The notes beneath the pieces were generated by a model. The model saw only the letters and a list, made by a program, of their open reading frames with translations. It had not been told where the DNA came from and made no database searches. A stretch of DNA of 64,000 nucleotides. It comes from Candidatus Poribacteria bacterium. GTDB lineage: Bacteria; Poribacteria; WGA-4E; WGA-3G. A program made the translations under genes and the position numbers. Each line of letters opens with the position of its first letter. Positions within the stretch are counted from its first letter, which is position 1. This document shows, piece by piece, positions 46,216-55,690 of the stretch. The DNA is taken from the NCBI GenBank assembly GCA_958295815.1, contig OY282374.1, positions 3,008,856 through 3,072,855 on the forward strand, read 5' to 3'.

Positions 46216-47190
46216 TTGACAGATCAGACCCAGAGTTACCACATCCAAGAAGATCAGCACGGCTCCCGCTTGGATAGGTTTCTCATCAGCACAATTGAAG
46301 GTGTATCGCGTACCTATCTCCAAAAGCTGATTCGTAGTGGTGAAGTCACCGTCAACGACAAAGTCGTCAAACAACCCAGCCGTCAACTTCAACACGGCGA
46401 TAGGGTCTGTTTGACGCTTCCCGCACCGCGCCCTTTAGATACCTTACAACCTGAGGAGATTTCTCTTGACATCCTCCACGAGGATAGCCACTTAATCGTC
46501 CTGAACAAACCCGCGGGGATGCTTGTTCACCCAGCAAATCGAGTGAACGTCGGCACCCTTGTTAACGCATTGCTTGCCCACTGTTCAGACTTGTCGGGTA
46601 TCGGTGGTGTAGAGAGACCTGGGATTGTCCACAGGTTGGATAAAGATACCTCAGGCGTTTTGGTTGTTGCGAAAACAGATGTTGTGCATCGGGTACTCTC
46701 CATTCAATTTGAGCAGCATAGCATTACCCGCCAGTACGTCGCCATCGTATGCGGTGTTCCTGCCAAAACCACTGGGACAATAGTCGCACAAATTTCCCGA
46801 AGTCAACGAGACCGACGGCGGATGACGACGGTTAAAAGCAACGGCAGACATGCCGTCACACACTATGAAATTTTAGAAGCATCCCATAAATTCGCATTTG
46901 TTCAACTTGCATTGGAAACCGGGCGACTTCATCAGATTCGCGTGCATCTACAACATATCGGTCATCCTGTAGCCGGAGACGCAATTTATGGTGGTGAACA
47001 GCGCGCCTTAAACGACGCCGACACACCCGAACTAAAACAGGCACTTGCGCATCTTAAACGGCAGGCGTTACACGCACGTCTGCTCGGATTTGTGCATCCT
47101 GCTACAGGCGAAAACTTAACCTTTTCAGCACCGATACCGAAAGATATACAACAGATCTTAGACGCATTACAAATACATCGAGGTGCTTAA
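46216..47190 (+). CDS. rluD: RluD-type 23S rRNA pseudouridine synthase
   Basis: 324 residues from a TTG at 46216 with GAGG upstream. S4 RNA-binding domain at about 16-65 (SRLDRFLISTIEGVSRTYLQ), then the catalytic domain with HRLDKDTSGVLVVAK (catalytic D142), and RQYVAIVCG, TGRLHQIRVHLQHIGHPVAGD, HARLLGFVHPATGE. The S4-RluA layout fits RluD, which modifies helix 69 of 23S rRNA; RluC-type specificity cannot be excluded. Confidence 0.92.
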   Translation: MTDQTQSYHIQEDQHGSRLDRFLISTIEGVSRTYLQKLIRSGEVTVNDKVVKQPSRQLQHGDRVCLTLPAPRPLDTLQPEEISLDILHEDSHLIVLNKPAGMLVHPANRVNVGTLVNALLAHCSDLSGIGGVERPGIVHRLDKDTSGVLVVAKTDVVHRVLSIQFEQHSITRQYVAIVCGVPAKTTGTIVAQISRSQRDRRRMTTVKSNGRHAVTHYEILEASHKFAFVQLALETGRLHQIRVHLQHIGHPVAGDAIYGGEQRALNDADTPELKQALAHLKRQALHARLLGFVHPATGENLTFSAPIPKDIQQILDALQIHRGA

Positions 47191-47230
47191 CTGATAACTG
47201 ATAACCGATAACCAATAAGGAAATCTATCT

Positions 47231-48214
47231 ATGGAATATGTTAATTTTGGAAAAGCAGGGGTTAAAGTGAGTCCACTCGCGTTAGGCTTAGGACTCAGAG
47301 GACAAGGCGACGCGGATGCCGCCCAAAGACTTATTGAGCACGCTATCGATTCTGGTATCAACCTCATTGATTGCGCTAACATCTATGGACTTATGGACGA
47401 TCGCGCCAATATTGGTCGCTCGGAGGAGGTACTCGGTAAAGCAATTCAAGGGAAACGGGATGACGTGGTGATTACGTCAAAAGTTTTCAGTCAGATCGGC
47501 ACAGGTCCGAATGATGCTGGGTTATCGCGGTACCATATCATGCGTGAGGTAGAGCGTTCCTTGAGACGGCTCAACACAGACCATATTGATGTCTATCTCA
47601 TTCATGCCTATGATGAAGGAACACCACAGGAAGAGACAGTTCGGGCAATGGACGATCTCGTGCATTCAGGCAAGGTCCGTTATATCGGTTGCTGTAACCA
47701 TCAGGCATGGCAGGCGTGTAAGGCACTCTGGATCGCCGATAGAATCAACGCAACGCCTTATATGTGCATCCAGAATATGTATAACCTGCTGAACCGAGAT
47801 ATGGAAACAGAACTGTTCGGCTTAGTCCGTGAGGAAGGTCTCGGTGTTATGTGTTACAGTCCGTTGGCAGTTGGTTTATTGAGTGGCATCTATTCTCCAG
47901 GTGAATCGCCACCCGCTGGCACTTTGTGGGCAAATCGTTCTGATGAATTTTCACGGCAGATGGATGGCGAAACTGGACAAGTGATCTCTACCCTCACGCG
48001 ACTCGCAGCGGAATTAGGCAAAACCCCGGCACAACTCGCTGTGGCGTGGGTGCTCTCGCATCCAGAAGTCACGGTTGCAATCAGTGGAAGTGACACAATT
48101 GAGCAACTTGACGACACACTCGGTGGCGTCGGTTGGGAGCTTGATGCCGCAGTCCGAGACGAGTTGGACGAGGTCTCTCGTTCCTTTGTCCGCTTGATTG
48201 CACCACCCGCTTAG
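47231..48214 (+). CDS. Aldo/keto reductase
   Basis: 327 residues, NADPH-dependent TIM barrel. Blocks: GLGLRGQGDADAAQRLIEHA, NLIDCANIYG (catalytic Asp and Tyr), DDVVITSKVF (Lys), HIDVYLIHAYD (His) and a cofactor-binding GSDTIEQLDD end. It interconverts sugar or other aldehydes and alcohols; closest in style to the YghZ/Tas-like group. The 40 bases between rluD and this gene hold an AACTGATAACTGATAACC-type repeat. Followed by a UUCG-capped terminator. Confidence 0.92.
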   Translation: MEYVNFGKAGVKVSPLALGLGLRGQGDADAAQRLIEHAIDSGINLIDCANIYGLMDDRANIGRSEEVLGKAIQGKRDDVVITSKVFSQIGTGPNDAGLSRYHIMREVERSLRRLNTDHIDVYLIHAYDEGTPQEETVRAMDDLVHSGKVRYIGCCNHQAWQACKALWIADRINATPYMCIQNMYNLLNRDMETELFGLVREEGLGVMCYSPLAVGLLSGIYSPGESPPAGTLWANRSDEFSRQMDGETGQVISTLTRLAAELGKTPAQLAVAWVLSHPEVTVAISGSDTIEQLDDTLGGVGWELDAAVRDELDEVSRSFVRLIAPPA

Positions 48215-48238
48215 TCCTACAGGCATGACATAGTCCTG

Positions 48239-48266
48239 AAAATCCTGTGAATCTTGGTTCAGACAG
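48239..48266 (+). repeat. CCTGTGAATCTTGG repeat, copy 4
   Basis: AAATCCTGTGAATCTTGGTT then CAGACAG. Confidence 0.75.
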
Positions 48267-48284
48267 TGGATGTGCAAAAAACAA

Positions 48285-48310
48285 AGAGGCGAATCTTCGG
48301 ATCCGCCTCT
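48285..48310 (+). terminator. Hairpin with UUCG tetraloop after the aldo/keto reductase
   Basis: AGAGGCGAATC pairs with GATCCGCCTCT (one A-C mismatch) across TTCG (48296-48299), the very stable C(UUCG)G loop, then ATATTTTC. Confidence 0.75.
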
Positions 48311-48383
48311 ATATTTTCTTGGTGAGGTTTCTAATCCATCTCGCTGGGAAGGTTTCTAACCTCGCTATTGGTTGATTATCACT

Positions 48384-48400
48384 GTAGGAGGGATCTCCAA
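48384..48400 (+). repeat. Dispersed hairpin repeat, copy B (degenerate)
   Basis: GTAGGAGGGATCTCCAA; the right half has decayed, so no full stem forms. Confidence 0.55.
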
Positions 48401-48459
48401 ATTTTTCCCATACGTGGTAAAATTTGTTTTAGTTTTACATTTCCCGATTCCCGACCGCT

Positions 48460-49635
48460 TTAAGATACCTTTTGGGAACGTTCCCACTTGTCACCCGCAG
48501 CAGCAGCTTGACGTTCCAGTTCAGTCCGCCACCCGACAACTTTACCCGATTTGATTTGCTGAATGTCAAATCCAGCGTATCGGTCCTCAAGCGTGTCACC
48601 GAGTTTGTGTCTTGCAGCCCAGCGATCCCATGCGGTTTTCATCCATTCATGTGGAAGTGCCTCACGAACCGCCGGATCAAGCTGCCATGCAAATCGAGCG
48701 TCGGAAACTGCAGGCTCTTCATCCGAGGGACCACCCCACTTCGACCAACCGATTGCCAAGGTGTTGCGCTCACGTTCAGGCACGGTGTGTCCGGTGTGGA
48801 TCGTCACGCCGTTGCGGATAAGTGCTTCTCCGGGCTTGAGTCGAATAGCGACCTGCCCAGGCAACGGATCTGTGCCGTTCCAACTCGGTGTATATGGCAC
48901 CCCCTGATCTTTCATGGACTGTGGAAGTAACACATCGTGTTCGAGCGGGGTCCGCCATCGATGGTGGCTACCCGGAACGAGTTCATGGCATTCGTCGTCT
49001 GTGAGTGCAAGGAACATACTCACACCGTTTCGTTCAGTGATAGATTTCTCGTTATTCTCTTGAATCTCTTTCCAACGAATCCGTTCGACCTCCTCGGAAT
49101 AATCGTGGGTGGTGTCTCCGCGAACTTCCTCCTGTGAGAAGTAACTTTTTCCAGTACCCCACCATGTTGTGTCTCGGTGCCACCCAAGTTTGTTCTCTTT
49201 TTTGCGAGGATTGCACCAGAGGAGTATGTTCGTCATTACAAGGTCTTCAGGCTTTGCGCCGGTCCAAGATTCAACGAAGCCAGTAAAATCTTGGGATCCA
49301 TAAAACTCAGCGAAGTGCGGTTCATTGAAAGCCGGATGAATTAATCCCCGAATTGCCCAAGGTTCATTCTCACCAGCACGGTGTACATATCCCTTCGAGC
49401 AGTCGATTACGTCATAGACATTCTCTGGCGCACACGCTTGTGTAACCCGACGACCCGCTTCTCGAAGAATCGGAATCCACGGATTGCCAACAAAGTCGTT
49501 GATAATGACAAAACCGTGTTCTCTCAAGTGAGCTAACCTTTCAGGTGTCGGTCCAGGTGCCGAGAGTTCAGGTTTGAAATCAGCAAAAGCCGGAGCACGA
49601 TAAACCTCCGACGTCGATGCTTGACTGTTATCCAT
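48460..49635 (-). CDS. Phytanoyl-CoA dioxygenase (PhyH) family protein
   Basis: 391 residues from ATG 49635, with AAAGGAGG seven bases upstream; another ATG two codons earlier is too close to that site. The Fe(II) triad is HRD in GWHRDTTWWGTG and the His of IHTGHTVPERERNT; NGVSMFLALTDDECHELVPG and GSHHRWRTP lie between. It is longer than the other PhyH protein here and only distantly related. A role in oxidising a sugar-derived or osmolyte-like compound is possible; no substrate can be assigned. Confidence 0.9.
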   Translation of the reverse strand: MDNSQASTSEVYRAPAFADFKPELSAPGPTPERLAHLREHGFVIINDFVGNPWIPILREAGRRVTQACAPENVYDVIDCSKGYVHRAGENEPWAIRGLIHPAFNEPHFAEFYGSQDFTGFVESWTGAKPEDLVMTNILLWCNPRKKENKLGWHRDTTWWGTGKSYFSQEEVRGDTTHDYSEEVERIRWKEIQENNEKSITERNGVSMFLALTDDECHELVPGSHHRWRTPLEHDVLLPQSMKDQGVPYTPSWNGTDPLPGQVAIRLKPGEALIRNGVTIHTGHTVPERERNTLAIGWSKWGGPSDEEPAVSDARFAWQLDPAVREALPHEWMKTAWDRWAARHKLGDTLEDRYAGFDIQQIKSGKVVGWRTELERQAAAAGDKWERSQKVS

Positions 49636-49821
49636 TGTCATGCCTCCTTTGAACCTTTTAGAACGTTAGTCGGAATTTGAGGTTACACTATCACACACTT
49701 TTACAAATTTGCCAAAAATCGCAATGCAGGGTCAGTCAACTACCCAAGTCCGTAGGTTGGGTAGAGCGAAGCGAAATCCAACACTGTATCTAATCACTGA
49801 CCGCTGACTGCCAGCAGCCCC

Positions 49822-50859
49822 TTAATGCATCTGAATTGAAAGCACATAACTCAGAATCGTCACGAGAAGCCATGTGCCAACCAACACAATACCAAATGGA
49901 CGTTTCAACTGATCACCTGATACAAAAATGCCAATCCGGAAGACGATTAGGATAAACAACATCGCTGGGAACAAAAATTGGAAAAACTGTCCGTCTGCTT
50001 GTAAACCGCCTGGTGTGGCAGCGGCTGAGACACCAGCCACAAATAGCACATTGAGAATATCCGCACCAATAATATTTCCAACTGCCAGTTCACCGTGTCC
50101 ACGCCTGACCGCTGTAATGGCTGTCACAAGTTCTGGAAGCGACGTTCCAAACGCAACGAGTGTCGCCGAAATAATATGCTTCGGCACCCCAATCCGTTCC
50201 GCCATGATACTCACGGTCGGAATCAGAATCTGAGCAGAAACAACAATGATGGCGATTGACACAATAAGTTTAATAAGCGTCCCGAAGGCACTTCCCGCCT
50301 CGGTACTCTCTTCTTCTGTGTCCTCAGCATCTGACGGCATCGAACCCGCCCATCGGATAGACTGCCAAATATACAATCCAAGAAGGATAACGAAGACAAC
50401 ACCCACGAGTTGTGGCAAAGTGCCGCCTTGACTGAAAAGTTTCGCCGGGGATGTCCACGGAAAACAGCCCACTACTAAAAGAGCACCCGCACCCACCTGC
50501 ACATTTGACAACCGTGAAGCCAATTGACGGTTAAGCGGTAATGGGGCGATCAAAGATGCCAATCCTAAAATAAGTCCTGTATCGCAAATAATTGAACCGA
50601 CAGCGTTGCCGAGTGCAAGCCCCGGTTTCCCCTGTATCGCCGATAGCACAGAGACAGCCGCCTCTGGCGTTGTAGTGCCGATACTCACAATCGTCGCACC
50701 GATAACCGCTTTCCCTAAACCCCAACGCGTTGAAAGGATTACGGCTTCATCAACAAGCCAATCTGCACCTTTTCCGATCGTATAAAGCGTCACCGCAATT
50801 ATAAGAAAAAGAACTGGACTGGCTAACCCACCAATAAGATCTGTAATCCACTGATCCAT
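49822..50859 (-). CDS. CaCA-family sodium/calcium exchanger-like protein
   Basis: 345 residues with about ten membrane spans in two inverted halves. Alpha-1 motif SIGTTTPEAAVSVLSAIQG and alpha-2 motif AFGTSLPELVTAITAVRRG carry the ion-binding Glu and Asn-side pattern of K/Na-dependent exchangers (YrbG type). The halves are joined by an acidic loop (DAEDTEEESTEAG). It exports Ca or exchanges it with Na. On its own strand it lies 96 bases downstream of the second DUF6785-like gene. Confidence 0.92.
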   Translation of the reverse strand: MDQWITDLIGGLASPVLFLIIAVTLYTIGKGADWLVDEAVILSTRWGLGKAVIGATIVSIGTTTPEAAVSVLSAIQGKPGLALGNAVGSIICDTGLILGLASLIAPLPLNRQLASRLSNVQVGAGALLVVGCFPWTSPAKLFSQGGTLPQLVGVVFVILLGLYIWQSIRWAGSMPSDAEDTEEESTEAGSAFGTLIKLIVSIAIIVVSAQILIPTVSIMAERIGVPKHIISATLVAFGTSLPELVTAITAVRRGHGELAVGNIIGADILNVLFVAGVSAAATPGGLQADGQFFQFLFPAMLFILIVFRIGIFVSGDQLKRPFGIVLVGTWLLVTILSYVLSIQMH

Positions 50860-50955
50860 TAACTACCCCTTTTGAAAGTATGTAGACTATTTGTTGCTGC
50901 AAATAGATTAGCATATACCTTCAGCGAAGTCAAGTAGGTTTGATATTTATGGTGA

Positions 50956-52896
50956 TTAATAATAAAACGTATACGTAGGTCTGTCAAGGATGATGCTTAA
51001 AATATTCCAAAAACTGCCCATCACAAAATCCCCCAAAGCGAGTCCAAGAAAAAGCGGCACAGATTTCCGATAGAGACCGAGTCCGCCATATTTTAAGACG
51101 CTCCATTTTGCGAGCGCGCTGATGATGAACGCTGCCCAAAATAGATGAAGATGGAAGGATACCGCATATCCAAGCGGATGAATGGGCCACCAGAACAGAC
51201 GACTCCGTACCGCTGAAAGCAACATTGTAACAGAGAAACCTATCGTTATCGCAGCGATATGACCTTTATTTGGATCTTGTGGTGAAGTGAGCCAACCCTC
51301 AAGAAAACGATACGCCCGTCCACCGAAACTATTAATCTGCCCACCTACCTTACCGGTATCGACACCAAGTTCAAAGAACGTGTCTACCAGCATAAAAATG
51401 CACAATGGCATCGCGATGATTGTCAGCGTAAGCATCAGACGGGACAGACCTTTTACGTTGAGGTTCCCGCGTTCGGCGAGTTTAAACGCTTCGAGTTGAT
51501 GTGGCATCGGATGACTCCGGTTGTCTCGGTTGAACCAGAAAAAGAGCGCAAACCAGGTCAGGTTTTGTGCCCCGATCCGACGCGTCCCAAGCACACTGAC
51601 GAGGCTATGGTGCGGACCAATAAAGGTCGTTGAATGGATGGGGAAGCCGATCTGTGCTCGAATCCGCGTGAGTGGAATCGCAATCGTCACAAAATGTGCA
51701 ACAAAAAATAGAATCGCTATCCACATAGCCATTCCACCACGCATCGCGAATCCGATGATGAATATTCCACCGAAAACCAGCCCTAAAAACGCCGTCCGAT
51801 AGCGCATCGGTTCTTCTGCATCCGCTATCTGTTTTTTTCCAAATGCTGTCCGAAATGCCCGCCAGATGTGCCGTCGTGTACTCCATAATGCAATCGCGCA
51901 GATTCCAATATGTGCCCCTATGTTTTGCTCGTACGGGTATGGAAAACCGGGTACGTTCTCCAGTCCAGTTAGGATAGCGATAAAGTATTGCACTTTATAC
52001 AAGAAGAAAAAGAGTAGGCATGAGGAAAGCAACTCAAGTGGCATGAGGAAGCCGAGTCCGACAGCGAATGGATAGATAATGATCGCATCGCCACCGCGGA
52101 GAAAAGCCGTCCACGGTCTTTCAGTGAATAGTGTATTCAGAGGTAGGTGCTTATTAGGGAAAGCCGGTATTGAAGGAAAAAAGATGTTGAGTCCGTTGAG
52201 AAGACTGATTATGGACGCAATGCCAAATCCCCACCACATCGCCCGACTCACAAGAAATCGATTTGTATTGTAGGCGAGTTGATACGGTAGTTCAACGATC
52301 GGATACACAAGACGTTCCTGCTCTGTCCACTGTTTTCGGATGATAACATTGATACACTGCATCACGAAGATAAGCGCGAAGGTGAAGATGCCCCACCAGA
52401 ATGTCGGGATCATCCATTTCTTTACATAATTCGGTTCAAAAAACGGTTCATCGCCGAGATAGAAAGCGCGAAGTACCCCCAGATCGTTGATTGTTAACCA
52501 ATCCGGTAGATACCGCCAAAACAGTTCGCGCCACTCGTTCTCCGGCGTGCCAAAATAGAAAGCGTGGACGATAATTGAGACGAGTGGAAGGAACATGTCG
52601 TAAGACATGAACAGCAATGTTATTGACATCAGGACATAAAGGCTGATTAACTCGCCCCCTGTCAAGGCATGCTTCGCAGCGTATTTTTTTACACCGATGT
52701 TGAACACGGCTATAACCAGCAGTGTGAAAACAACGCTATAAAACGGTGCCATCAATGTCGGAAAGGTGTATCGGAGGGCTTCACACTCAATATGCCATTT
52801 GTAAATAAATGGTAAAAGGAGCAGCGATATCAGAATAGTACGAACACTGATTTTTTCACGGTTTGGCATATCCGTAGGTGAGTGTAGTGAAGACAT
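50956..52896 (-). CDS. Large multi-pass membrane protein, DUF6785-like (copy 2)
   Basis: 646 residues, paralogous over its whole length to the protein at 41112-43034: ENEWRELFWRYLPDWL against ENEWGELFHQHMPDWL, GTRRIGAQNLTWFALF against GTRRIGAEGLTTFSMF, RSHPMPHQLEAFK against RSHPMPIMLEGFK, and WWPIHPLGYAVS against WWPFHPAGYALS. About 14-16 membrane spans. The conserved loops are more similar than the helices, so these are probably functional sites. A solute transporter is inferred, not shown. Confidence 0.8.
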   Translation of the reverse strand: MSSLHSPTDMPNREKISVRTILISLLLLPFIYKWHIECEALRYTFPTLMAPFYSVVFTLLVIAVFNIGVKKYAAKHALTGGELISLYVLMSITLLFMSYDMFLPLVSIIVHAFYFGTPENEWRELFWRYLPDWLTINDLGVLRAFYLGDEPFFEPNYVKKWMIPTFWWGIFTFALIFVMQCINVIIRKQWTEQERLVYPIVELPYQLAYNTNRFLVSRAMWWGFGIASIISLLNGLNIFFPSIPAFPNKHLPLNTLFTERPWTAFLRGGDAIIIYPFAVGLGFLMPLELLSSCLLFFFLYKVQYFIAILTGLENVPGFPYPYEQNIGAHIGICAIALWSTRRHIWRAFRTAFGKKQIADAEEPMRYRTAFLGLVFGGIFIIGFAMRGGMAMWIAILFFVAHFVTIAIPLTRIRAQIGFPIHSTTFIGPHHSLVSVLGTRRIGAQNLTWFALFFWFNRDNRSHPMPHQLEAFKLAERGNLNVKGLSRLMLTLTIIAMPLCIFMLVDTFFELGVDTGKVGGQINSFGGRAYRFLEGWLTSPQDPNKGHIAAITIGFSVTMLLSAVRSRLFWWPIHPLGYAVSFHLHLFWAAFIISALAKWSVLKYGGLGLYRKSVPLFLGLALGDFVMGSFWNILSIILDRPTYTFYY

Positions 52897-53058
52897 AGTG
52901 AAGGTTTACTGGGGCGTTGGAAAATCCATGCAAGATGATTGGGTGTGTTAGTGGAGAAAAGTGAACCGTCTCCTCATATTTTACGTTTATTGAGATAAAA
53001 GTCAAGGAGATCCGTGAGAAAGGTCCGGGTTTCAAATTCCGTCCATAGGTGTTGAATT

Positions 53059-54201
53059 ATGAAAATTACACAAGTTGAAGCGTTTGCACTCCGGTTCCAG
53101 ACCGAAAGATCATCAGAACAACAGGGTCCCCATTATTCCGTGTCGCCCGAAGGTTGGCGTTCCATCTATTCGCGCCACCACGAAACAATGGTTGTGCGAA
53201 TCACCACATCAGACGGGATCGTCGGCTACGGTGAAGGACAAAGCCCTGTCTCTCCGCGCACATCGAAAACAATCGTTGAAGATTTGTGTCGTCCGATACT
53301 AATGGAAAAAGATCCGTTTGATGTGGAATATCTCTGGCAACGTATGTTTACCTCGATGCGGGAGCGTGGGCATTATACCGGTTTTTTTATCGACGCACTC
53401 GCCGGATGCGATATCGCGCTGTGGGACATCATCGGGAAAGCCATAGGAAAACCTGTCCACAAAGTTCTCGGTGGTCGGTATCGGGATAGGATTCCTTTGT
53501 ATGCTGGCGTCGGAGGTAGCACGCCAGAGGCAGCGGCAGCCCGAGCGGCTGAATTTGTTGCACTGGGCTATGGTGGATTAAAAATTCACACAACGAGCGG
53601 ACGCGCCGAGATTCTGGAGCTTGTCGCAGCCGTGCGTGAGAAGGTGGGTCCAAAAGTCAAATTAATGGTGGATCTCCATACCCAATATAGCGTTCCTGAA
53701 GCGATTATGCTCGGACGCGGACTTGAGGAATTGGACGTGATGTGGTTGGAATCGCCGACAGCACCAGAGGACATTCCGGGGCAAGCGGCATTAGCACAGG
53801 CATTGGATATGTCAGTTGCTATTGGGGAGTGGACGCGCACCCGTTTTGAATTAAGAGAGGTATTTGAGCGTCGTGCCTGCGACATCACTATGCCCGATAT
53901 CGCCCGCACTGGACTCACAGAAGGGAAACGTATCGCAAGCCTCGCCGATACCTATAACATTCCTGTGACACCTCATATCGGCGGTGGCGGTATCTTATCG
54001 ATCGCTGCAACGGTGCAATATTCCGCGGTAATCCCCAACTTCCTGATTATGGAGCATTCCCCTGAAGCGTATAATATGAAAGGGCAAATCACCACACGAA
54101 AACCGACTGTTGAAGACGGAGCTTTCGTTATTGATGATGTGCCCGGACTCGGTATTACTATTGATACGGAAACGTTAGAAGCCTTCGCAATCGACGGCTA
54201 A
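53059..54201 (+). CDS. Enolase-superfamily dehydratase (mandelate racemase/muconate lactonizing type)
   Basis: 380 residues. Capping domain to about 125, then the barrel: K175-x-H177 (GLKIHTT), metal ligands D205 (LMVDLHTQY), E231 (WLESP) and E257 (AIGEWTR), D280 and the general base H306 (VTPHIGGGG). This arrangement resembles the galactonate/gluconate dehydratase branch of the superfamily, which removes water from sugar acids. The exact substrate is unknown. The adjacent D-2-hydroxyacid dehydrogenase, overlapping its stop by four bases on the other strand, could act on its product. Confidence 0.9.
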   Translation: MKITQVEAFALRFQTERSSEQQGPHYSVSPEGWRSIYSRHHETMVVRITTSDGIVGYGEGQSPVSPRTSKTIVEDLCRPILMEKDPFDVEYLWQRMFTSMRERGHYTGFFIDALAGCDIALWDIIGKAIGKPVHKVLGGRYRDRIPLYAGVGGSTPEAAAARAAEFVALGYGGLKIHTTSGRAEILELVAAVREKVGPKVKLMVDLHTQYSVPEAIMLGRGLEELDVMWLESPTAPEDIPGQAALAQALDMSVAIGEWTRTRFELREVFERRACDITMPDIARTGLTEGKRIASLADTYNIPVTPHIGGGGILSIAATVQYSAVIPNFLIMEHSPEAYNMKGQITTRKPTVEDGAFVIDDVPGLGITIDTETLEAFAIDG

Positions 54202-55145
54202 TATCCTTTTTCCTTATCCACGACGTTGATTAACGATTCGCCGTTCACGTAGCGATGCATGTTGTCGAGGAACGTCTGCATTGCGCGTTTGGCGATGTTC
54301 TGGGATGCGCCAGCGGTATGGGACGTTAAAATCACGTTCGGAAGCGTCCAGAGCGGATTATTCGGTGGACACGGTTCCGTATAAGTGACATCCAATCCCG
54401 CACCCGCCAATTTCCCACTCTGCAGTGCAGCAATCAAGGCGTCCTCATCAACCACCTTACCACGACTGACATTAATGAAGAAGCATCCCTCTGGCAAGGC
54501 ATCAAATTCCGCATCCGATAGCAGTTTATGAGTTTGTGGTGTAATCGGGCAACAGACCGTCAACACCTCAGAACGGGATAGGAACTCTGGTAACCAGTCG
54601 AGCTGCCCTAACTCATCAACAGTGTCCGGTTTTTCCATCGGTTCTGGGTCTAACGCAATCACGTTGAAGTCAAACGCCTTGGCGCGTTGTGCGACTGCCC
54701 TACCGATACCGCCGAGTCCCAAGATACCCATTGTCATCCCAGACACCTCAACACACGGCAGCCACTTCCACTCTTTTTCTCGCATCAGTTCGAGTTGTGT
54801 ATTGACGCCGCGCGTCAATGCAAGTAACAGCGCGAACGCGTGCTCAGCAAGTTGTGGTCCGTACAGACGCTTGCTGTTCACAAGTGTGATCGGACTCTCC
54901 TTGAAAGCAGGATACATCGACCTTTCCACTCCCACGAATGGCTGCATCACCCACTGTAGAGATTTCGCGTGTGGAAGCGCGTCCTCCGAAACCACACCGT
55001 AGAGGATTTCAACATCTGAGATATGATCGCTAAGTGCCGCGCCTTCAGGCAAGAAATTGATTTCCATCTCCGACGGGGCATCCTGCAGCATATCCGCAAC
55101 TTCTTGGCTGATTCCACTGGCAATCAAGACTTTAACTTTAGCCAT
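54198..55145 (-). CDS. D-2-hydroxyacid dehydrogenase
   Basis: 315 residues. NAD site GILGLGGIGRAVAQRA (about 140-155), catalytic Arg in INVSRGKVVDEDALIAAL, Glu in AGLDVTYTEPCPP and His in LTSHTAGAS. Substrates of this family include glycerate, lactate, phosphoglycerate and keto-sugar acids; not further defined here. Its stop overlaps the 3' end of the convergent dehydratase gene. GGAGAA precedes the ATG. Confidence 0.93.
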   Translation of the reverse strand: MAKVKVLIASGISQEVADMLQDAPSEMEINFLPEGAALSDHISDVEILYGVVSEDALPHAKSLQWVMQPFVGVERSMYPAFKESPITLVNSKRLYGPQLAEHAFALLLALTRGVNTQLELMREKEWKWLPCVEVSGMTMGILGLGGIGRAVAQRAKAFDFNVIALDPEPMEKPDTVDELGQLDWLPEFLSRSEVLTVCCPITPQTHKLLSDAEFDALPEGCFFINVSRGKVVDEDALIAALQSGKLAGAGLDVTYTEPCPPNNPLWTLPNVILTSHTAGASQNIAKRAMQTFLDNMHRYVNGESLINVVDKEKGY

Positions 55146-55264
55146 TGATATTCTCCTTCGTTGTAAGATTTTACACGATTAACGTTCACATAAGCCAAAT
55201 TTATCACGGATTGAAGCGACTGTCAATAGGAATGGCTAAATTTTTAGGGACATTTAATTCCGCT

Positions 55265-55287
55265 GTAGGAGGGATCTCCGAATCCCG
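55265..55287 (+). repeat. Dispersed hairpin repeat, copy C
   Basis: GTAGGAGGGATCTCCGAATC then CCG; identical to copy A over 22 bases. Confidence 0.7.
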
Positions 55288-55345
55288 CCTGTTATTCTGC
55301 TTTTACGTACCTTCCGTCTCCAAAGCCTTTACCCTTAAAACAGTA

Positions 55346-55367
55346 GGCGCGGTTTTCAAACCGCGCC
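55346..55367. repeat. GGCGCGGTTT hairpin repeat
   Basis: Perfect ten-base inverted repeat GGCGCGGTTT / AAACCGCGCC. It matches the GGCGAGGTT family with an A-T to C-G pair change on both arms. Confidence 0.7.
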
Positions 55368-55645
55368 GATCTTTCCTAATCAAACTGTCAATCTACCAAC
55401 CGCCAATAGCGATTTAAAATGTAAAAAGCCAAGATCTAAGTTGCTCAGACTTGATTTATCTCTTCCGCCTATGGAAAGCGTTGAGAGCATACCAGAAGAA
55501 CGTTGCAATGCTTTGATGCCGGGGACTTTTCCTATGATGAATGCTACCGTGCCTGCGCCCAGTCGCATTGTAGAGGGCAGTCCTTTTCGGTTTTACCAAT
55601 TTTAGAACACTCGAACCCGTCAATTTTGACATTCCAAGACCCTCC

Positions 55646-55690
55646 GAATCTCATTCTCGTTTTGCATTTGAATCTCATTCTCGTTTTGCA
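55646..55690 (+). repeat. 24-base direct repeat, two copies
   Basis: GAATCTCATTCTCGTTTTGC followed by A at 55646-55666 and again at 55670-55690, separated by TTT. Confidence 0.85.
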
